DNA of 64,000 nt from Pararge aegeria (Eukaryota > Arthropoda > Insecta > Lepidoptera > Nymphalidae): NCBI RefSeq assembly GCF_905163445.1, contig NC_053185.1, positions 13,286,001-13,350,000 of the forward strand, read 5' to 3'. The notes beneath the pieces were generated by a model. The model saw nothing but the letters and a program-made list of their open reading frames with translations. It had not been told where the DNA came from and made no database searches. The translations under genes were made by a program, and so were the position numbers. Positions 13,191 through 24,741 of the stretch are shown here, piece after piece. Numbering within the stretch: position 1 is the first letter of the stretch; each line of letters begins with the position of its first letter.

Positions 13191-14180
13191 GATGATCTTA
13201 GACTTGGACGGTCATCGAAGCGGTACTGTACAAAGAATTTCAACACTAGGACATAGTGCCAATCGACCGGGGGCTGAAACTCGTCCAGCCTTCAGGTGAT
13301 TTGTAATAACCCTTGAATAAAATCTTATATATGTGGCTCAGAAGTTAAAACCATCATTACGAGGTGTCAATTCTCTTCTTTTAAATCACGAGCGAAAATA
13401 TGCTAGGAACGATTTCAACTGATCCGTGAAATGCAGGAAGTATTAGATCATTTTTCGTAGATAAATGTAAATCTAAGGAAAACTGGACTAGATATGCTAT
13501 CAATTTCACGAACTTCGGATTTCTTGACTAAACGTAATTGAAAAATTGGAAATGCACATTTTTATTATACTGTAAGCATTACAGAACATCAGAAGCACCA
13601 ATATTGAAAGGTTTTAATCTGATCTTAGTTTAGTTTATTTGGTTAACATTAAACTTTGTCCCTTTTGACCACAGTAATTTCGTATGTACAAATTTTATGG
13701 CTTTTACAAAAAATAAAATAATATATATTATATTACAAAACCAGCTAAGCATGAGAGTGCAATTAGAAATATTACCCGTTACAGATATCAATAAAAAAAG
13801 GAACATACAAAACACGTTTCTCGGATCCACCTTTAATTTTTAACTCTTTCACTTTATTATTTGTTGTTTTAGCGGTCATAGAAATACATCATCAATCATT
13901 CATCAATGATCCTCACCAATATACCCAACGGGAGGATTTGCCAATGCAGAAAAACCCATAATATTACGCCGGGCAGACGGATTGGTGATCGCAGTAGGTT
14001 GTAGTAGTAGGAAAGAGCAAGCTGCTGCCAGTTCGCCGTTATATTCCATTTTTCGCCTCGTACTCAGGAAGAAAACGAAACGGTGAAAAATGTTAATATT
14101 GTGAGAGTTTAGGAAATAGTCGTCCAGCCATGAGGTCTTGGACATAAAGTCACACAGTGATCCCATTTAGTGATCCCATT
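13191..14180. other. no host gene; possible old repeat at 13915-14165
   Basis: The part at 13915-14165 ('gccgggcagacggattggtg', 'caagctgctgccagttcgcc') has the feel of a common lepidopteran repeat, but no second copy is present here to prove it. An 87-codon minus-strand frame across it shows no recognisable domain. The rest is AT-rich and featureless. Confidence 0.3.
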
Positions 14181-14718
14181 TATAATCCTTAAAGCTTGCT
14201 AATCAGGATTGGAACAAGATGGAGAAAACTGGTTCATTACTACGATGATGATGATAACGTACTTATAATGAGAGGTCCCAGTTTAAAGCAAACCACTTAT
14301 TAGAATAAACATTCCTGCAGGAAATTACCAACTCATTCTCAAGCCTGTAAAATTCCCTGCAAAAGACCTATGCCAGTATTCACATGATTATGATGATGAT
14401 AAAAGTATCCTCGATAACGCTTACGAGTTAACTTACTTTAAGTTACTCCTTTGAACTGATGATGACACTTATTCCACCAATTTCCCGGCTATCCTCGGAA
14501 ACTTTTTTCCAAGGTGGGTTAACGTCACTACCAAAACAAGTCTGTTTTCAACTTTGAAGAAGACGTGTGCCGAACCCACTTAACATGGGATAAAGGCAAG
14601 AAGAATATTGAGATTACGAGCGTAAGATACATATTGAAACTATTGTGAACCATCTGATTTTTATAAATATAAAAATAAAAATATTGAGAAGTTGGCCTAA
14701 TATAAGCTATATATAATA
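14181..14718. other. no gene; two GATGAT-type tails
   Basis: Short 'gatgatgatgata' runs at 14242-14256 and near 14391-14401 resemble the ends of lepidopteran SINEs, so the sequence beside them may be decayed element ends. Nothing else is supported. Confidence 0.3.
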
Positions 14719-15159
14719 CTAGCTGTTGCCCGCGACTTCGTCTGCGTTTGTTTTTCATTTTAATGTGGCATTAAATTTAGTTGTAGATCTAAAAAAAAAT
14801 AATGTATGTAGTATCGCTAAGCCTTAAATGAGGTGTTTGCAGCTGTCCGCTGAGGAGTTTTTTCCTCTATCTCCAACCACAGTTAGGGCAAAATTAAACA
14901 AATATTATATTATTACCTCTATAGTACAAAAATAATTATTTAAATTGGTTATAATTTGTCGAAGTTATGGTGTAAAATCGTCAAACACTCATCCCCTCTC
15001 CCAAAGGAACCGAACTTAATGCCGAGATAAAAAGTATCCTATATTACTTCTAACACTTCGAAGAATATCTGTACAAACTTTCGTGAGGATCTGTTTAGTA
15101 GTTTTTGCGTGAAAGCGTAACAAACAAACTTACATTCACATTTATAATATTAGTAGGGA
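14719..15159 (-). mobile_element. non-autonomous Helitron, full length
   Basis: Read on the minus strand, the element starts with TC ('tccctactaatattataaat') at 15159 and ends with 'cgcgggcaacagCTAG' at 14719, followed by a host T. A small hairpin (cgcagacgaagtcgcg-type, CGC/GCG arms) lies just before the CTAG. TC start, CTAG end, a subterminal hairpin and insertion between A and T with no target duplication are the Helitron hallmarks. No Rep/helicase is encoded, so it would need an autonomous partner. Related ends occur at 54193-54498, 55686-55905 and 62616-62750. It carries a microsatellite at its 5' end, as the lepidopteran Lep1/MINE group often does. Confidence 0.75.
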
Positions 15160-15178
15160 TAGGGATAGGGATAGGGAT
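15155..15178. repeat. (AGGGAT)4 microsatellite
   Basis: Four perfect hexamers start within the last bases of the Helitron 5' end and run into flanking DNA. Microsatellites abutting this element group are known in Lepidoptera. Confidence 0.9.
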
Positions 15179-15235
15179 ATCTGTTTGCCCAACATCGTAC
15201 CAACTGTTACAAGAATAATTCTTTAGTAATTTTTT

Positions 15236-15480
15236 TAATTGTTATAAGTGACGGACTAAGCAGATGGCCCATCTTCCACCCATCGACTATAAATAACACA
15301 AAACTTCGCAGGGTATGCAAGGAACACGTCATGCAACGTGACTTCTTCTGTACATCAACCTTAGGAGCAGGTGTTAAGCCTCATGCACAACAAGGCAACA
15401 GCGGCAACAAGCTACAACATACCGGATATTTCAGTCGCTAAGCAGCATTGTTGCAATGCTGCTTCGAGGCTGAAATAAAT
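15236..15480 (+). repeat. dispersed repeat family E, copy 1
   Basis: This contains 'aagcagatggcccatctt', 'cgcagggtatgcaaggaaca', 'cgtcatgcaacgtgacttct', 'caggtgttaagcctcatgca' and 'caacagcggcaacaagctac'. The same order is found at 27415-27515 and 36185-36350, and reversed at 57895-58035 and 61090-61230. Near its end an 11-bp perfect hairpin (arms 15440-15450 and 15454-15464, 'aagcagcattg' and complement) occurs, partly echoed in the 57895 copy. No protein is encoded. It is probably a non-autonomous DNA element or SINE-like repeat; its class is uncertain. Confidence 0.6.
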
Positions 15481-17054
15481 GTTGTAAAAATACGAGTACT
15501 TCCCCAGACAACCTCTGTCACAAAAAGACGACCTCTGACACTCTCTACTTATTTTAAAGAGGATAAATGTATAATAAAACAGTAATGAAAATAATAAAGG
15601 AAATATTCACTTTTATAATGGTGTAAATGATTCCTGTTCAGCTAAATATTAGAAGAATTTTCGCACAGCTAAAGAGGGTCGCTGGCCAGCCCGGCCGACT
15701 GGCGAATTCTAGCGATTGTGATGATATATGGGGGCGCATTATTTTCTTATCTTTTCTCTTCCTAACTCCACCATCCATACTTCATTTTCACCCGCATTAT
15801 AAGCGTTTTACTTTTCATATCGCAATAGACGCCCCCGGGCCTCTACGGAGTGAGCATTACGCAAATTTTCGGTAATATGTCATAGAGCACGGCTCATCTT
15901 TCGTGATCATTTTATAAGAGCAATATAAATTATTTTTTGTTTGAGCTACCCTCAAAGGAGATTGTTTCTCAAATATAATGCGGCGATGAGGTTGTTGTAG
16001 CAAACAAGACGGTACCAACGAGTGGGAAAATGTTTTCCCACCATAAAGAGGAGATGTAATCTTTTAATTTATTTGATTCTGGATATCTTGATTCGTTACG
16101 TAACTTAATTTATAACGAGGAAAACGTAAAGTGTTTGATAGGATTACAAAGTCATTTTGTTAACATTTTTATTTTTTTGCTGTAACTTTTCGTCACTTTT
16201 TTCCTTGAGGGGAGTTGTAACTTGGGTACGGGCCTGAGCCACTGGAAAATATATTTGCTCTTACTGAAGTTTTGGTAAAGAAAATATTAAGTTTTCACTC
16301 GTAAAGTTGTAAAGTACCTACGTACGCAGAGCCTATGGTATTCTAATGATACTCAGGTTATTTAGTACATATTAGTTACTAGTAAATATTGTGCGTGCGC
16401 CCCGAAACACACTTGCTGCTTGATTTTTTGATTGTGGCTTAACTGCTTTTATTTTTTAACTCGCTTTTTGTATTTCGATTGCTTGATTAAAATACAAGAT
16501 ATTTCGTTTATTACAATTCCTTTCAATAGATGGCGTAAATACGAAGTTCACAGAGTTATTAGCAGTTTCATAAAAAAAACTACTCCAAATTGTAGGGACC
16601 TATGTTACTTACTTGAAATAGTAGGAACTAAGCTTAGTTACCACAGTAAAACTTATTTTATTTGATCTTTCGGCTTCGTGTCACGAAAACGCTGGAATAA
16701 ATTTCATCGTATTGGTTAACAGTGTAAAAAATAAAATAAATCAATATAATCTGTTCAAGAACACCCGACAGTTGACAGCGAGTCATTTCCATAGCTTAAA
16801 ATTCAGGAATAAAATATGAGATCAAACCCAGAAGTAAACAACTCGACCTTGTGCCTCCTTGATTCATATTATACAAGTACCAACGTAATCGGAATTCCAA
16901 ATACATAGAATCGTCACAAATACTATTTATAGTTTGTAATAAGTCTTTATGACTTTTTAAAGGCGATATTTGAAAACAAAATAAGTTTTCTCATCCCTTT
17001 CTTAAGTTTGTTTCAATAATCTTAATTAAGGTTAGGTTAGGTTTACCATCATGT
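15481..17054. other. no gene recognised
   Basis: Short frames at 15627-15875 and 16432-16665 have no recognisable domain and no start or splice context. A 9-bp palindrome 'gtgggaaaatgttttcccac' lies at about 16022-16041. Otherwise the stretch is AT-rich and featureless. Confidence 0.4.
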
Positions 17055-17274
17055 AATAAATAAATAGATAAATAAATATACTACGACAATACACACATCG
17101 CCATCTAGCCCCAATGTAAGCGTAGCTTGTGTTATGGGTACTAAGATGACTGATGAATATTTTTATGTAAAATATACATAAATACTTAGAATATAATAAT
17201 TAATTTCCAGTAATCGAACCCACGGCCTTGAACTTAGAAAGCAGGATCGCTACAAACTGCGCCAATCGGCCGTC
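17055..17274 (-). repeat. SINE family A, copy 1
   Basis: Read on the minus strand, a tRNA-like head comes first: 'gccgattggcgcagtttgta' (A-box) and 'ggttcgatt' (B-box). The body then ends at 'gatggcgatgtgtgtattgt' followed by an A/T-rich (TTTA)n tail. Five other copies (20911, 43970, 46697, 60820, 62012) have the same order. Part of the middle ('acccagacactgaaaaacat' region) is deleted here. All six copies point the same way. These are short Pol III-type retrotransposons copied by LINE enzymes. Confidence 0.8.
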
Positions 17275-17293
17275 GGAATCAGTAATAGTAAAC

Positions 17294-17515
17294 ACATTAC
17301 TGGCCCACTACAGGGTGCGGGTGTGCTTTAAGAATGATAAGGGTTGAGGCCGTAGTCCACCACGCTGGCCAAGTGCGGGTTGGTAGACTTCACACTGCCA
17401 CTAAGAACATTATGGAAAACACTCAAGCATGCACGTTTCCTTACGATAATTTACATTACCGTTAAATTAGGATATATTTACCTGCTAAAACGCACGTTAC
17501 TCCGAAAAGTCACGC
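17294..17515 (-). repeat. SINE family B next to family A copy
   Basis: 'tggcccactacagggtgcgg', 'gtccaccacgctggccaagt', 'gggttggtagacttcacact', 'aagaacattatggaaaacac' and 'cacgttactccgaaaagtca' follow family B order in reverse. It starts about 20 bases after the family A copy and has the same orientation. The tRNA-like end is lost beyond 17515. Confidence 0.7.
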
Positions 17516-18329
17516 AGTACGTTCAGATCGATTTTGAAATTAATCAGTGTCGAATCAGAAAGCGTGAAAACGATGATCATAAGTTATATTGGTTAGGCCA
17601 TCTTTCAATAATTAATCTAATATTGAAAGTCTTGCCGGAAGTAGCCTAATTTTTTTATAATTTAATTAATAGCTTGAAAAAATTTAAAATATAACAAAAT
17701 AGGGACCATCCTTTGCAGAATGCATCTTCAACGTGTTCCACCATCGCTTGTACGGCGCTATCCTCATTGCTCTTAGTTACGTATTCACAGGCGCATCTGA
17801 TTAATGTCACATTTCTGTGGAAAATTAATCTAATTAATGCGACTATTAAATGTAAACTTGCCCAAAATCCAGTTTGAAATCATTTCTGGTCAATTAACGC
17901 GAATTGATTCGGCGACGGTGACCGATATATTTGGCAACGTTAATAATATTATGCTTTTAGTATTGGCCAAAGGTTTATGATGACCATAATTTATCCTAAA
18001 GTGAAGCTGGGATGGCCTTTGAATCTATTGAACTGGTTAAGCTAATTAAGCTTTAATTGGTAACACGCCTTTAACGTGCCACTGATATCAAATCAAGTAG
18101 ACGAAGATTATAATCGTGCTTAAGCATCGGAGTATGTAAAGTGATTGTGCAATGACGTAACATTGTGAGTTTCATAGCTCAATATCCCCTTCTCCAATAT
18201 GTTAGGAGATCTATGCACAGTAGCGTTTATTAATTTGAAGCTGTTGATGAACCTTAACGCTACACCCGTTGCGGCACCGTGGTAAGACTAAGTGTTTATT
18301 TTATTATGTGTAAGTATAGTGTGTTTATT
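17516..18329. other. no gene recognised
   Basis: Frames in this stretch are short and lack recognisable motifs. No further repeat copy was recognised. Confidence 0.4.
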
Positions 18330-18552
18330 TAACCCATAATTGGTTTTGCGCGACATCGTACCGTAACGCTAAATCACTAAGCGGCACGTCCTAATCAGTA
18401 GAGCGGTAACTAGCAACGGCGAAGCTTCCCACCAGAGCAGACTATAGAAAGTACAGAAATTATAAAACCCCAAATTATCCCTGCTTACGATCGAACCCAG
18501 GCCCTTCCACTTAAAACCACAGCACTCACCGCTTCACCAAGGAGGTCGTTAA
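18330..18552 (-). repeat. SINE family D, near full length
   Basis: On the minus strand the head reads 'acgacctccttggtgaagcg' (A-box region) and 'gggcctgggttcgatcgtaa' (B-box), followed by 'tttataatttctgtactttc', 'tagttaccgctctactgatt', 'acgtgccgcttagtgattta' and 'gcgttacggtacgatgtcgc'. This matches the order at 38050-38348 and in pieces at 43262, 49812, 55320 and 57735. The B-box is intact, but the body has many changes, so the copy looks old. Confidence 0.65.
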
Positions 18553-20910
18553 CAGCACTATTTTATTTTCGTGGACGAGTGATTAGGTCCAAACCAGATA
18601 GCGGGTTATAGTTAATAATGGCGAGGACTATTAATGTGGGACGCAGTGTTATAATTAATAGAAGGAAAATATTATTATAGCAGTTTAGAAGACACCCTTC
18701 CGTGTTCACTGGAAAGTTAATCCCTTGACGTGAGTGTTTTACTAATAAGGAATGTGTGTAGGCCAAAATATTACATTACACGTCAATAAAGTTACAGAAG
18801 GGTCAGCAAAAAGAAAAAGTAGTGATCCTCCTCAGCTACTGACTATTATTTCCACTAGACTGGCTGTTGACTGGTTGTTGGCTGTTGGGTGTTGCCACTT
18901 TGTTTTGTTTTCAATGATTGAGACCATTTCAGCAATGTAAGTTTTGAAGCTGTTGTGCAAGTATCATACTGTTATGTTACACGGAGTACTAAATATAGCT
19001 CTATGTCCAATGTGTCTCTTCAAATGTAGATAAGACATCAGCTGTCATTTGTATGAATACACATAGCCAGTCCATTGGCAATAAAAGAAGTTAGTGTCCT
19101 CAGCGTATTAACAACCCACTAATGGGTGTATTATTTCTACTCTCTCATAGAAAAATGTAGAGCTCAGAACTGCCACGCCTCACAAGCGCGGCGATCGAGA
19201 CCGATAACAGTAGCAGAACAATTCATATTTATTAAATAAAATTTTTAGCAATAAAATAAAAAAAAACTTAATTACTACGACTAAACTAAATTAAATCTAA
19301 AACCTCTTCAATTCCATCGCAGCGAGAAGTACTCAAGATGCTAGCAGCATTGACCCTTTGTATAGCTAGCTATAACTAGCTCTTTGTCGAAAATAACTTC
19401 GCCAGACGAAATAATTTGGTATTTGAGGTATTAAGAATATACATTAAAACAGAAACATATTTTTGAGAGAAGAGACCCGGTGTTGTCTACAATAGTTACG
19501 TAAGTTGCTGAGGATCTAACATAATAATTTAGGGGTCGTTTGGGTTCCTAATATCTACTAAGTGAGGGTTGGTAAAGCACCTACTAGGTAGGTATATAGA
19601 CGTTTGACCACAGCCATGTAGATTGAAAATCTCTACAAAAGTAATATATCCAGCAGTGAACGTCAATGGATTGAAATGTTTATATTAAATCCGTTAAAAT
19701 ATCAAGCTACAGATAGGAAAGTTAGGTATTTTATGTAATATGATGCCTATGTACCCACAGCAGACCTGTGTAATATAGCCTGTGCATTCTAGAATTTTCA
19801 ATCATCTCTAGTTAATCCATTCCAACGTATATAAGTATTTACAAACGAATGTCCCGAGCCAGGAAGCCGCGACGGAAAATAAAATTGATACCGCTCCGCC
19901 GCGGGCGACCCGAGAAAAAGCATTTCGAAATAAATGACTTTTTAAATTTCATCGTTGCACACAGTTTCTCTATCAATTGTCGAGGCTCGTAACGTAACTG
20001 GATTTTGCGATGGGCATTTATTGTGTGCGATGTACAAGATCACGACTTTTATATCGCTAACGTTGATAAATTTGATCGCAGACTACCGCAACACCTGCAA
20101 GAGCTGGAATAGCTGAACGTAACATCAGCTCACTCATCTCACATCTAGTTTGTTCGCATTACTTTGGATGCGCGCTGTTGCTGGATTTTTTTTACAAAAA
20201 AAGTTTTCTTTGGCAGATTTAATCTAAAACGTGATATATATTTTAAGACTATCCTCACGACTTAATCGTAGTTATTTCACGTTTTTTCAGACCAAACAAG
20301 AAAGTAACATAGTCTATTCGTATTCCTATCTACAGAGGAGCCCTATTAGCAGTTTTTTTCGTTTCAAATCATAGTTAGAGCTAGACCTGTAGATAATTCA
20401 TCGTACTGCAGTGAATGTTTCTGGCAGAAATTGTCTGACATGAGTAAAATGACCAGTTAAAAATTTAATAAAATAGCTTAGCCTGTTATGAACATTCGCT
20501 TAGACTTCTTGAAGTTCTAACATCTTCTGCGGGTCTTGCAGCAGTCTACGATCAACCGAATGCAGGCAGTTGACATGTTTTAAATTGTATTGTTGGCTTG
20601 TCGTATTGCCAATCAGTTTTCCCATTCGATTGTGACTGTTTTAAATACGATGTATTTAATACCACTGTTTTTAAAAGTACCTACGGCACGTGATTTGTTT
20701 ATTTTTTCAAATATATTTTTTATCTTAAATCTACTTTGGGCCCTTGATTTGCGAGCCATCAAAATTCAGGTAAGCAACAAATAGTATGCTGTAACTTTTA
20801 CACAATTACTATTTTGTACACTTGTAAACACTAAGACTGTTAATTAAATTATAACTATAGGCCCTGTTAGAATTTAGCAATTTGAAATTATAATAATTAT
20901 AAAATTAAAG
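18553..20910. other. no gene recognised
   Basis: Nothing coding is convincing. The patch at 19840-19950 ('gctccgccgcgggcgacccg') is GC-rich relative to its surroundings and could be an unrepeated regulatory or untranslated segment, but no second line of evidence supports that. The block at 19100-19210 may be an old repeat. Confidence 0.35.
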
Positions 20911-21196
20911 AATGAATAAATAAATATTATGGTATATTAGTATAATAAAAAAAATATATATACTATGATAATACACACATCGCTTTCTAGCCCCAAAGTA
21001 AGCGTTGCTTGTGTAATGGGCACTTAGATGACTGAGGAATATTTCATTGAATAATATATAAATACTTAGAATATAAACACCCAGACACTGAAAAACATTT
21101 ATGCTCATCACACAAACATTTTCCAGTAGTGGGAATCGAACCCACGGCCTTGGACTCGGAAAGCAGGGTCGCTGCAAACTGCGCCAATCGGCCATC
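20911..21196 (-). repeat. SINE family A, copy 2, full length
   Basis: The complete family order is present: tail at 20911-20960, body with 'aaacacccagacactgaaaa' and 'catcacacaaacattttcca', then head 'ggaatcgaacccacggcctt' (B-box on the minus strand) and 'ctgcgccaatcggcc' (A-box). A 97-codon minus-strand frame here is just SINE sequence. Confidence 0.85.
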
Positions 21197-21562
21197 ATAT
21201 GTTTTTATAGTAGTAGTACCTAGATATTTTCCTACTAATTAGACACAAAAAGAAACACCTTTCTGGATGTTTCTTTTTACAAAATGTTGTTAATTAGAAG
21301 ATCATGGGCAAAAATTTTTTAGGTTTAGGTGATAAACCGATTTGAGATTGTAACAATTTCATCGTATGCTATCTTTATAATAAATAGAAACCAGTTTAAA
21401 TTACGTAACGGGAACTAATGTAACAAATTATAATTAAAATGTTTTTTTCTAGAGCATTTGTTAGACTGCTGATGCTAAAATGTATTAAAAAAAAGAATAA
21501 AAAAATAAAAGGTAACGTCGGGCCATATCACACCATTTTTGAATTATAAACTGCAATGTCTA

Positions 21563-21798
21563 TGAAATGAAATGAAATGAAATGAAATTTATTCGCTGAA
21601 TATGAGCTTACATAGGGTCTTATTATAATATAACATTCCTCCATATTCTACTATTAAGCATGCGAAATGTAAAATGCACAACAAGAACAATCATTACACA
21701 TGTCTGCATAATCTTGTTGAGCAAGCATTGAAAAGTTATTTATTAAATTATACAGGTAATATTAATGTTATCATAATAATGTCAAAATAATATCATTT
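21563..21798 (-). repeat. LINE 3' UTR with pentamer tail
   Basis: Just downstream of the LINE stop codon on the minus strand, the untranslated end leads to 'gcgaataaatttcatttcat' and four to five copies of ATTTC (21567-21590). An AATAAA signal followed by a short tandem tail instead of poly(A) is typical of CR1/L2-group LINEs, which prime from such 3' repeats. This marks the 3' boundary of the element. Confidence 0.75.
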
Positions 21799-23829
21799 TT
21801 AATTCAGATACTCGGATATTGCATAGAAACACTTTGTACACAGCCAATGCGCCAGATTTTTCTTTAAAAAACGCGTAGGTTGATTTTTTAGACCTGCATC
21901 TAATTTATTGTATATTTTAACGCACATTGCAAAGGGGGATTTTGCGGTTTGTTTTAATTTATATTTATTGTTGCACAGCCGAATTTTATTTCTCCTTTTA
22001 AAATGGCTTACGTTCGAGAAAGTTTTAAAATACTCCAGGTGGCGATGAACGAAGACTGATATTTCGTAGATATACAGACACGGCAGAGTAAGGAGATTGT
22101 GTTTTTGAAATATTGGTCTACAGGAATCCGTTAGGTCTATAAGAAATATGCTTCTTATACACTTTTTTTGTGCCACAAACAATTTGTTTATATGAACTGA
22201 GTTCCCCCATATAACAATACCGTAGCGCAGGACAGACATGACATAACCGTGATAAGCCACTAGTGCTGCATCAAGCGATACTGTACGCCTAAGACGACGC
22301 AAGGAATATACAAATTTATTAACTTTAGTACAATTGTCCTCGATTTGGTTTTTCCAATCACAATGTTCGTCAAATTGGATACCTAAAAATTTTGTACTAT
22401 TTACGATGTCAATTTATTCGTTATTATAGATGATATTTAATTTTGTACTATGTCCTCTTTTAGTTTTAAATTGCATACACGTTGGTTTTTTTATATTTAC
22501 ACTTAAATTATTGCTTTCTAACCAATAAATAGTTTCAGTTAATGATTTGTTTACTTCCGATTCATGTGTCTGCTTGTCATCACATGGAATAATTATAGTG
22601 GTATCGTCAGCGAAAAGTATTGATGGGTGCGATAAGTTTACTGGGAGATCGTTTATATATAACAGAAATAATAGTGGGCCCAAAATGCTGCCCTGGGGAA
22701 CGCCATACCTATTATTTTCATAATCAGACTCATACAGATTAATGTTTTCACCAATTTGCTTTTGAATTATTGTTTTTTGCATTCTATTGTCTAAATAAGA
22801 TTTAAGCCATTGATGCAGCTGTCCGCGTATTCCGTAATGCTCTAATTTATTTAATAATTTTTCATGATTGACTAAATCAAACGCTTTGGACATGTCAAGA
22901 AAGAGAATTGTTACAGATTTTCCCTTGTCAACTGAATCTAGTATCATTTTAACTAGCTCAAACATCGCAGTTGTGGTAGATTTATTTTTTCTAAATCCGT
23001 GCTGAGCGTTATTGATGATATTAAAACGTTCAACAAAATTATTAATTCTATTACAAATAACTTTTTCATAAATTTTCGATAGAACGGAAATTAAAGCAAT
23101 TGGTCTATAGTTGTTGGCTTCCTCTTTTTTCCCTTTTTTATATAGCGGCTTTATAATTGACAGCTTAAATAAATTGATAACATGAGTCAATGGGTTAGAC
23201 AAGAATATAGACGAACATTTTAGTAAATGAGTGTTTAATTCGTCATATCCAGTTGAGTTGGTATTTTTTAAATTCATAATTATTTTCCTTACTTCGAAGC
23301 AATCAGTAGGGCTGCAATAAATATTATTTGAGTTATTGTTCGTAATTTTTGTTGTATTCTTAAAGTTTTTATTTAGTTTGTTGGATGTCATTATGTAATG
23401 TTTATTTAGTAAGTTACATATTTCTTTGGGATTAGTTATTTTTTTTCCATTGTCTGTTAAGTATTTAATAGTCTGTTGTTGATTGTTATGTCCTATTTTT
23501 TTTTTAATGATATTCCAGGTTGCACTACATACATTTCTTGCTTTGTCTAAGTATTTTTTATTACACTCACGTTGTCGGTAATATACGCATCGACGCAGAA
23601 CTATGGAATATTTTCTATAATTTTGCTTCTTATTATTGTTCTTACAAGACTCAAAATACAACAAACGTTTGTTTTTAAAACATACTTTAAGACCTCTGGT
23701 TATCCATTTTGTAACATTTATCTTTTTTTTAATTAATACTTTTATGAGGGGGAAGCAAGCTATAATATGTGACAGCACTGAACACGCAAATTTCACACTC
23801 ACTGGAAAAATTAACAATATCGATAACAA
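21799..23829 (-). pseudogene. non-LTR retrotransposon reverse transcriptase ORF, one in-frame stop
   Basis: Two open stretches (23829-22414 and 22413-21799) lie in the same frame and are divided only by a TAA at 22414-22416, so about 676 codons read through. Reverse transcriptase blocks appear in order: 'YRPIALISVLSKIYEKVI', 'QHGFRKNKSTTTAMFELV', motif A 'ILFLDMSKAFDLVNHEKL', motif B 'YGVPQGSILGPLLFLLYI', motif C 'SILFADDTTIIIP' and motif D 'LSVNIKKP'. Just past the stop comes motif E-like 'STKFLGIQFDEHCDWKNQ', then a C-terminal region with 'LRYGIVIWGNS' and 'LPCLYIYEISVF'. All catalytic Asp residues are present. The first codon of the long frame is a TTG, so the true start lies upstream or is lost. 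The motif set fits the Jockey/CR1/L2 superfamily, probably the CR1-L2 side given the tail. The product would make cDNA on nicked chromosomal DNA. Apart from the stop and the 5' end it is well preserved, so the insertion is fairly young. Confidence 0.9.
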
Positions 23830-23935
23830 TCTTGTCGAGAATATTATTATAATCGTTATATTTAAAGCGCTTTGAACGCAATGGAGCGTGGGTATTTAGC
23901 AAGTTAATTACTAACTATCGTGGCTTCCGAGGTAT
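23830..23935 (-). pseudogene. 5' remnant of the LINE in another frame
   Basis: In a different minus-strand frame the sequence reads 'NLLNTHAPLRSKRFKYNDY' and continues into the region overlapping the start of the long frame. 'HAPL(R/K)' is common in the linker between endonuclease and reverse transcriptase of such LINEs. This suggests a frameshift near 23730-23830. No endonuclease domain lies beyond 23935, where a stop interrupts, so the copy is 5'-truncated, as is usual for LINEs. Confidence 0.5.
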
Positions 23936-24398
23936 TAGAGGAAAATTTTGTTTTAACTGGATCTGACATGTGCTTCTGAGAACTTATACACATACAACGC
24001 GCAGGAACACAAACATGAAAATACGTATGTGTGCTGAAAATTACGCAACAAGTAAATGGTTACTGAAGGTGCGTCTTCCATTGCATTACTGAACAAGTGA
24101 ATGCGTTGAACGCTAAACCAACTCAAATACAGTGCTACATTGTGTTAAAAAATATCTTGACTTTAATATTACGAGGACGTACCTATTACGAATATTATTT
24201 CAACATTGTATGTATTATTTAAGCATTTCAGAAGTTTTATTTTAATTTTAGTTCACAATGAAATATATCTAGACTATACATCCGTGACGTCACATCTTTC
24301 TCCCCTCTCATGTTACGAAATTAGCTCTTATGTATCACTCTAAATTATTTATCATTATCTTCAAAGTAAAAATCTAATCACCGCCTTAAAAGAAACCA
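23936..24398. other. no gene recognised
   Basis: AT-rich flank of the LINE; no coding frame or repeat copy was recognised. Confidence 0.4.
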
Positions 24399-24449
24399 AT
24401 ACAAAAAAAAATAACACTGGTTTAAATACCAGTGTTATTTTTTTTGTAT
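24399..24449. repeat. near-perfect hairpin
   Basis: Left arm 24399-24421 ('aataacactggt' at its inner end) and right arm 24428-24449 are complementary over about 22 bp, differing by one base in the A-run, with loop 'ttaaat'. It abuts the family B SINE at 24456. Confidence 0.85.
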
Positions 24450-24455
24450 CAATAT

Positions 24456-24741
24456 TCATCATCGTCATCATCCCATCCCATTAGGTACTGGCCCACTATA
24501 GGGCACGGATCTCCTCTCAGATTGAGAAGGGTTTAGGCCGCCACGCCGTCTACCACGTTAGGCAAGTGTGGATTGGTAGACTTTACACGCCCTTCACCGT
24601 TTAAAACAAGTGATATTTAAATTGCTTAAATTAAAAAACGCACATAACTCCGAAAAGTTAGTGGTGATTGCCGGGGCTCGAACTCGGTCTCCACGAAAGG
24701 TAAGCCGAAGCCTTACTCACTAGGATATCACCGCTTTACCA
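24456..24741 (-). repeat. SINE family B, full length
   Basis: From a (CAT)n start it reads 'ggcccactatagggcacgga', 'tctcctctcagattgagaag', 'tgtggattggtagactttac', 'cgcacataactccgaaaagt', then 'gccggggctcgaactcggtc' and 'cactaggatatcaccgcttt', the latter being the tRNA-like head on the minus strand. The segment between 'tttacacgc' and 'ccttcaccgttt' is shortened compared with 49640-49700. Confidence 0.8.

Noticed and set aside
13903..14166. 87-codon minus-strand open frame
   Set aside because: Probably an old repeat; no recognisable domain.
17028..17043. Telomere-like 'aaggttaggttaggtt'
   Set aside because: Only two to three TTAGG units; too short to be telomeric.
20905..21198. 97-codon minus-strand open frame
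   Set aside because: Consists of a family A SINE.
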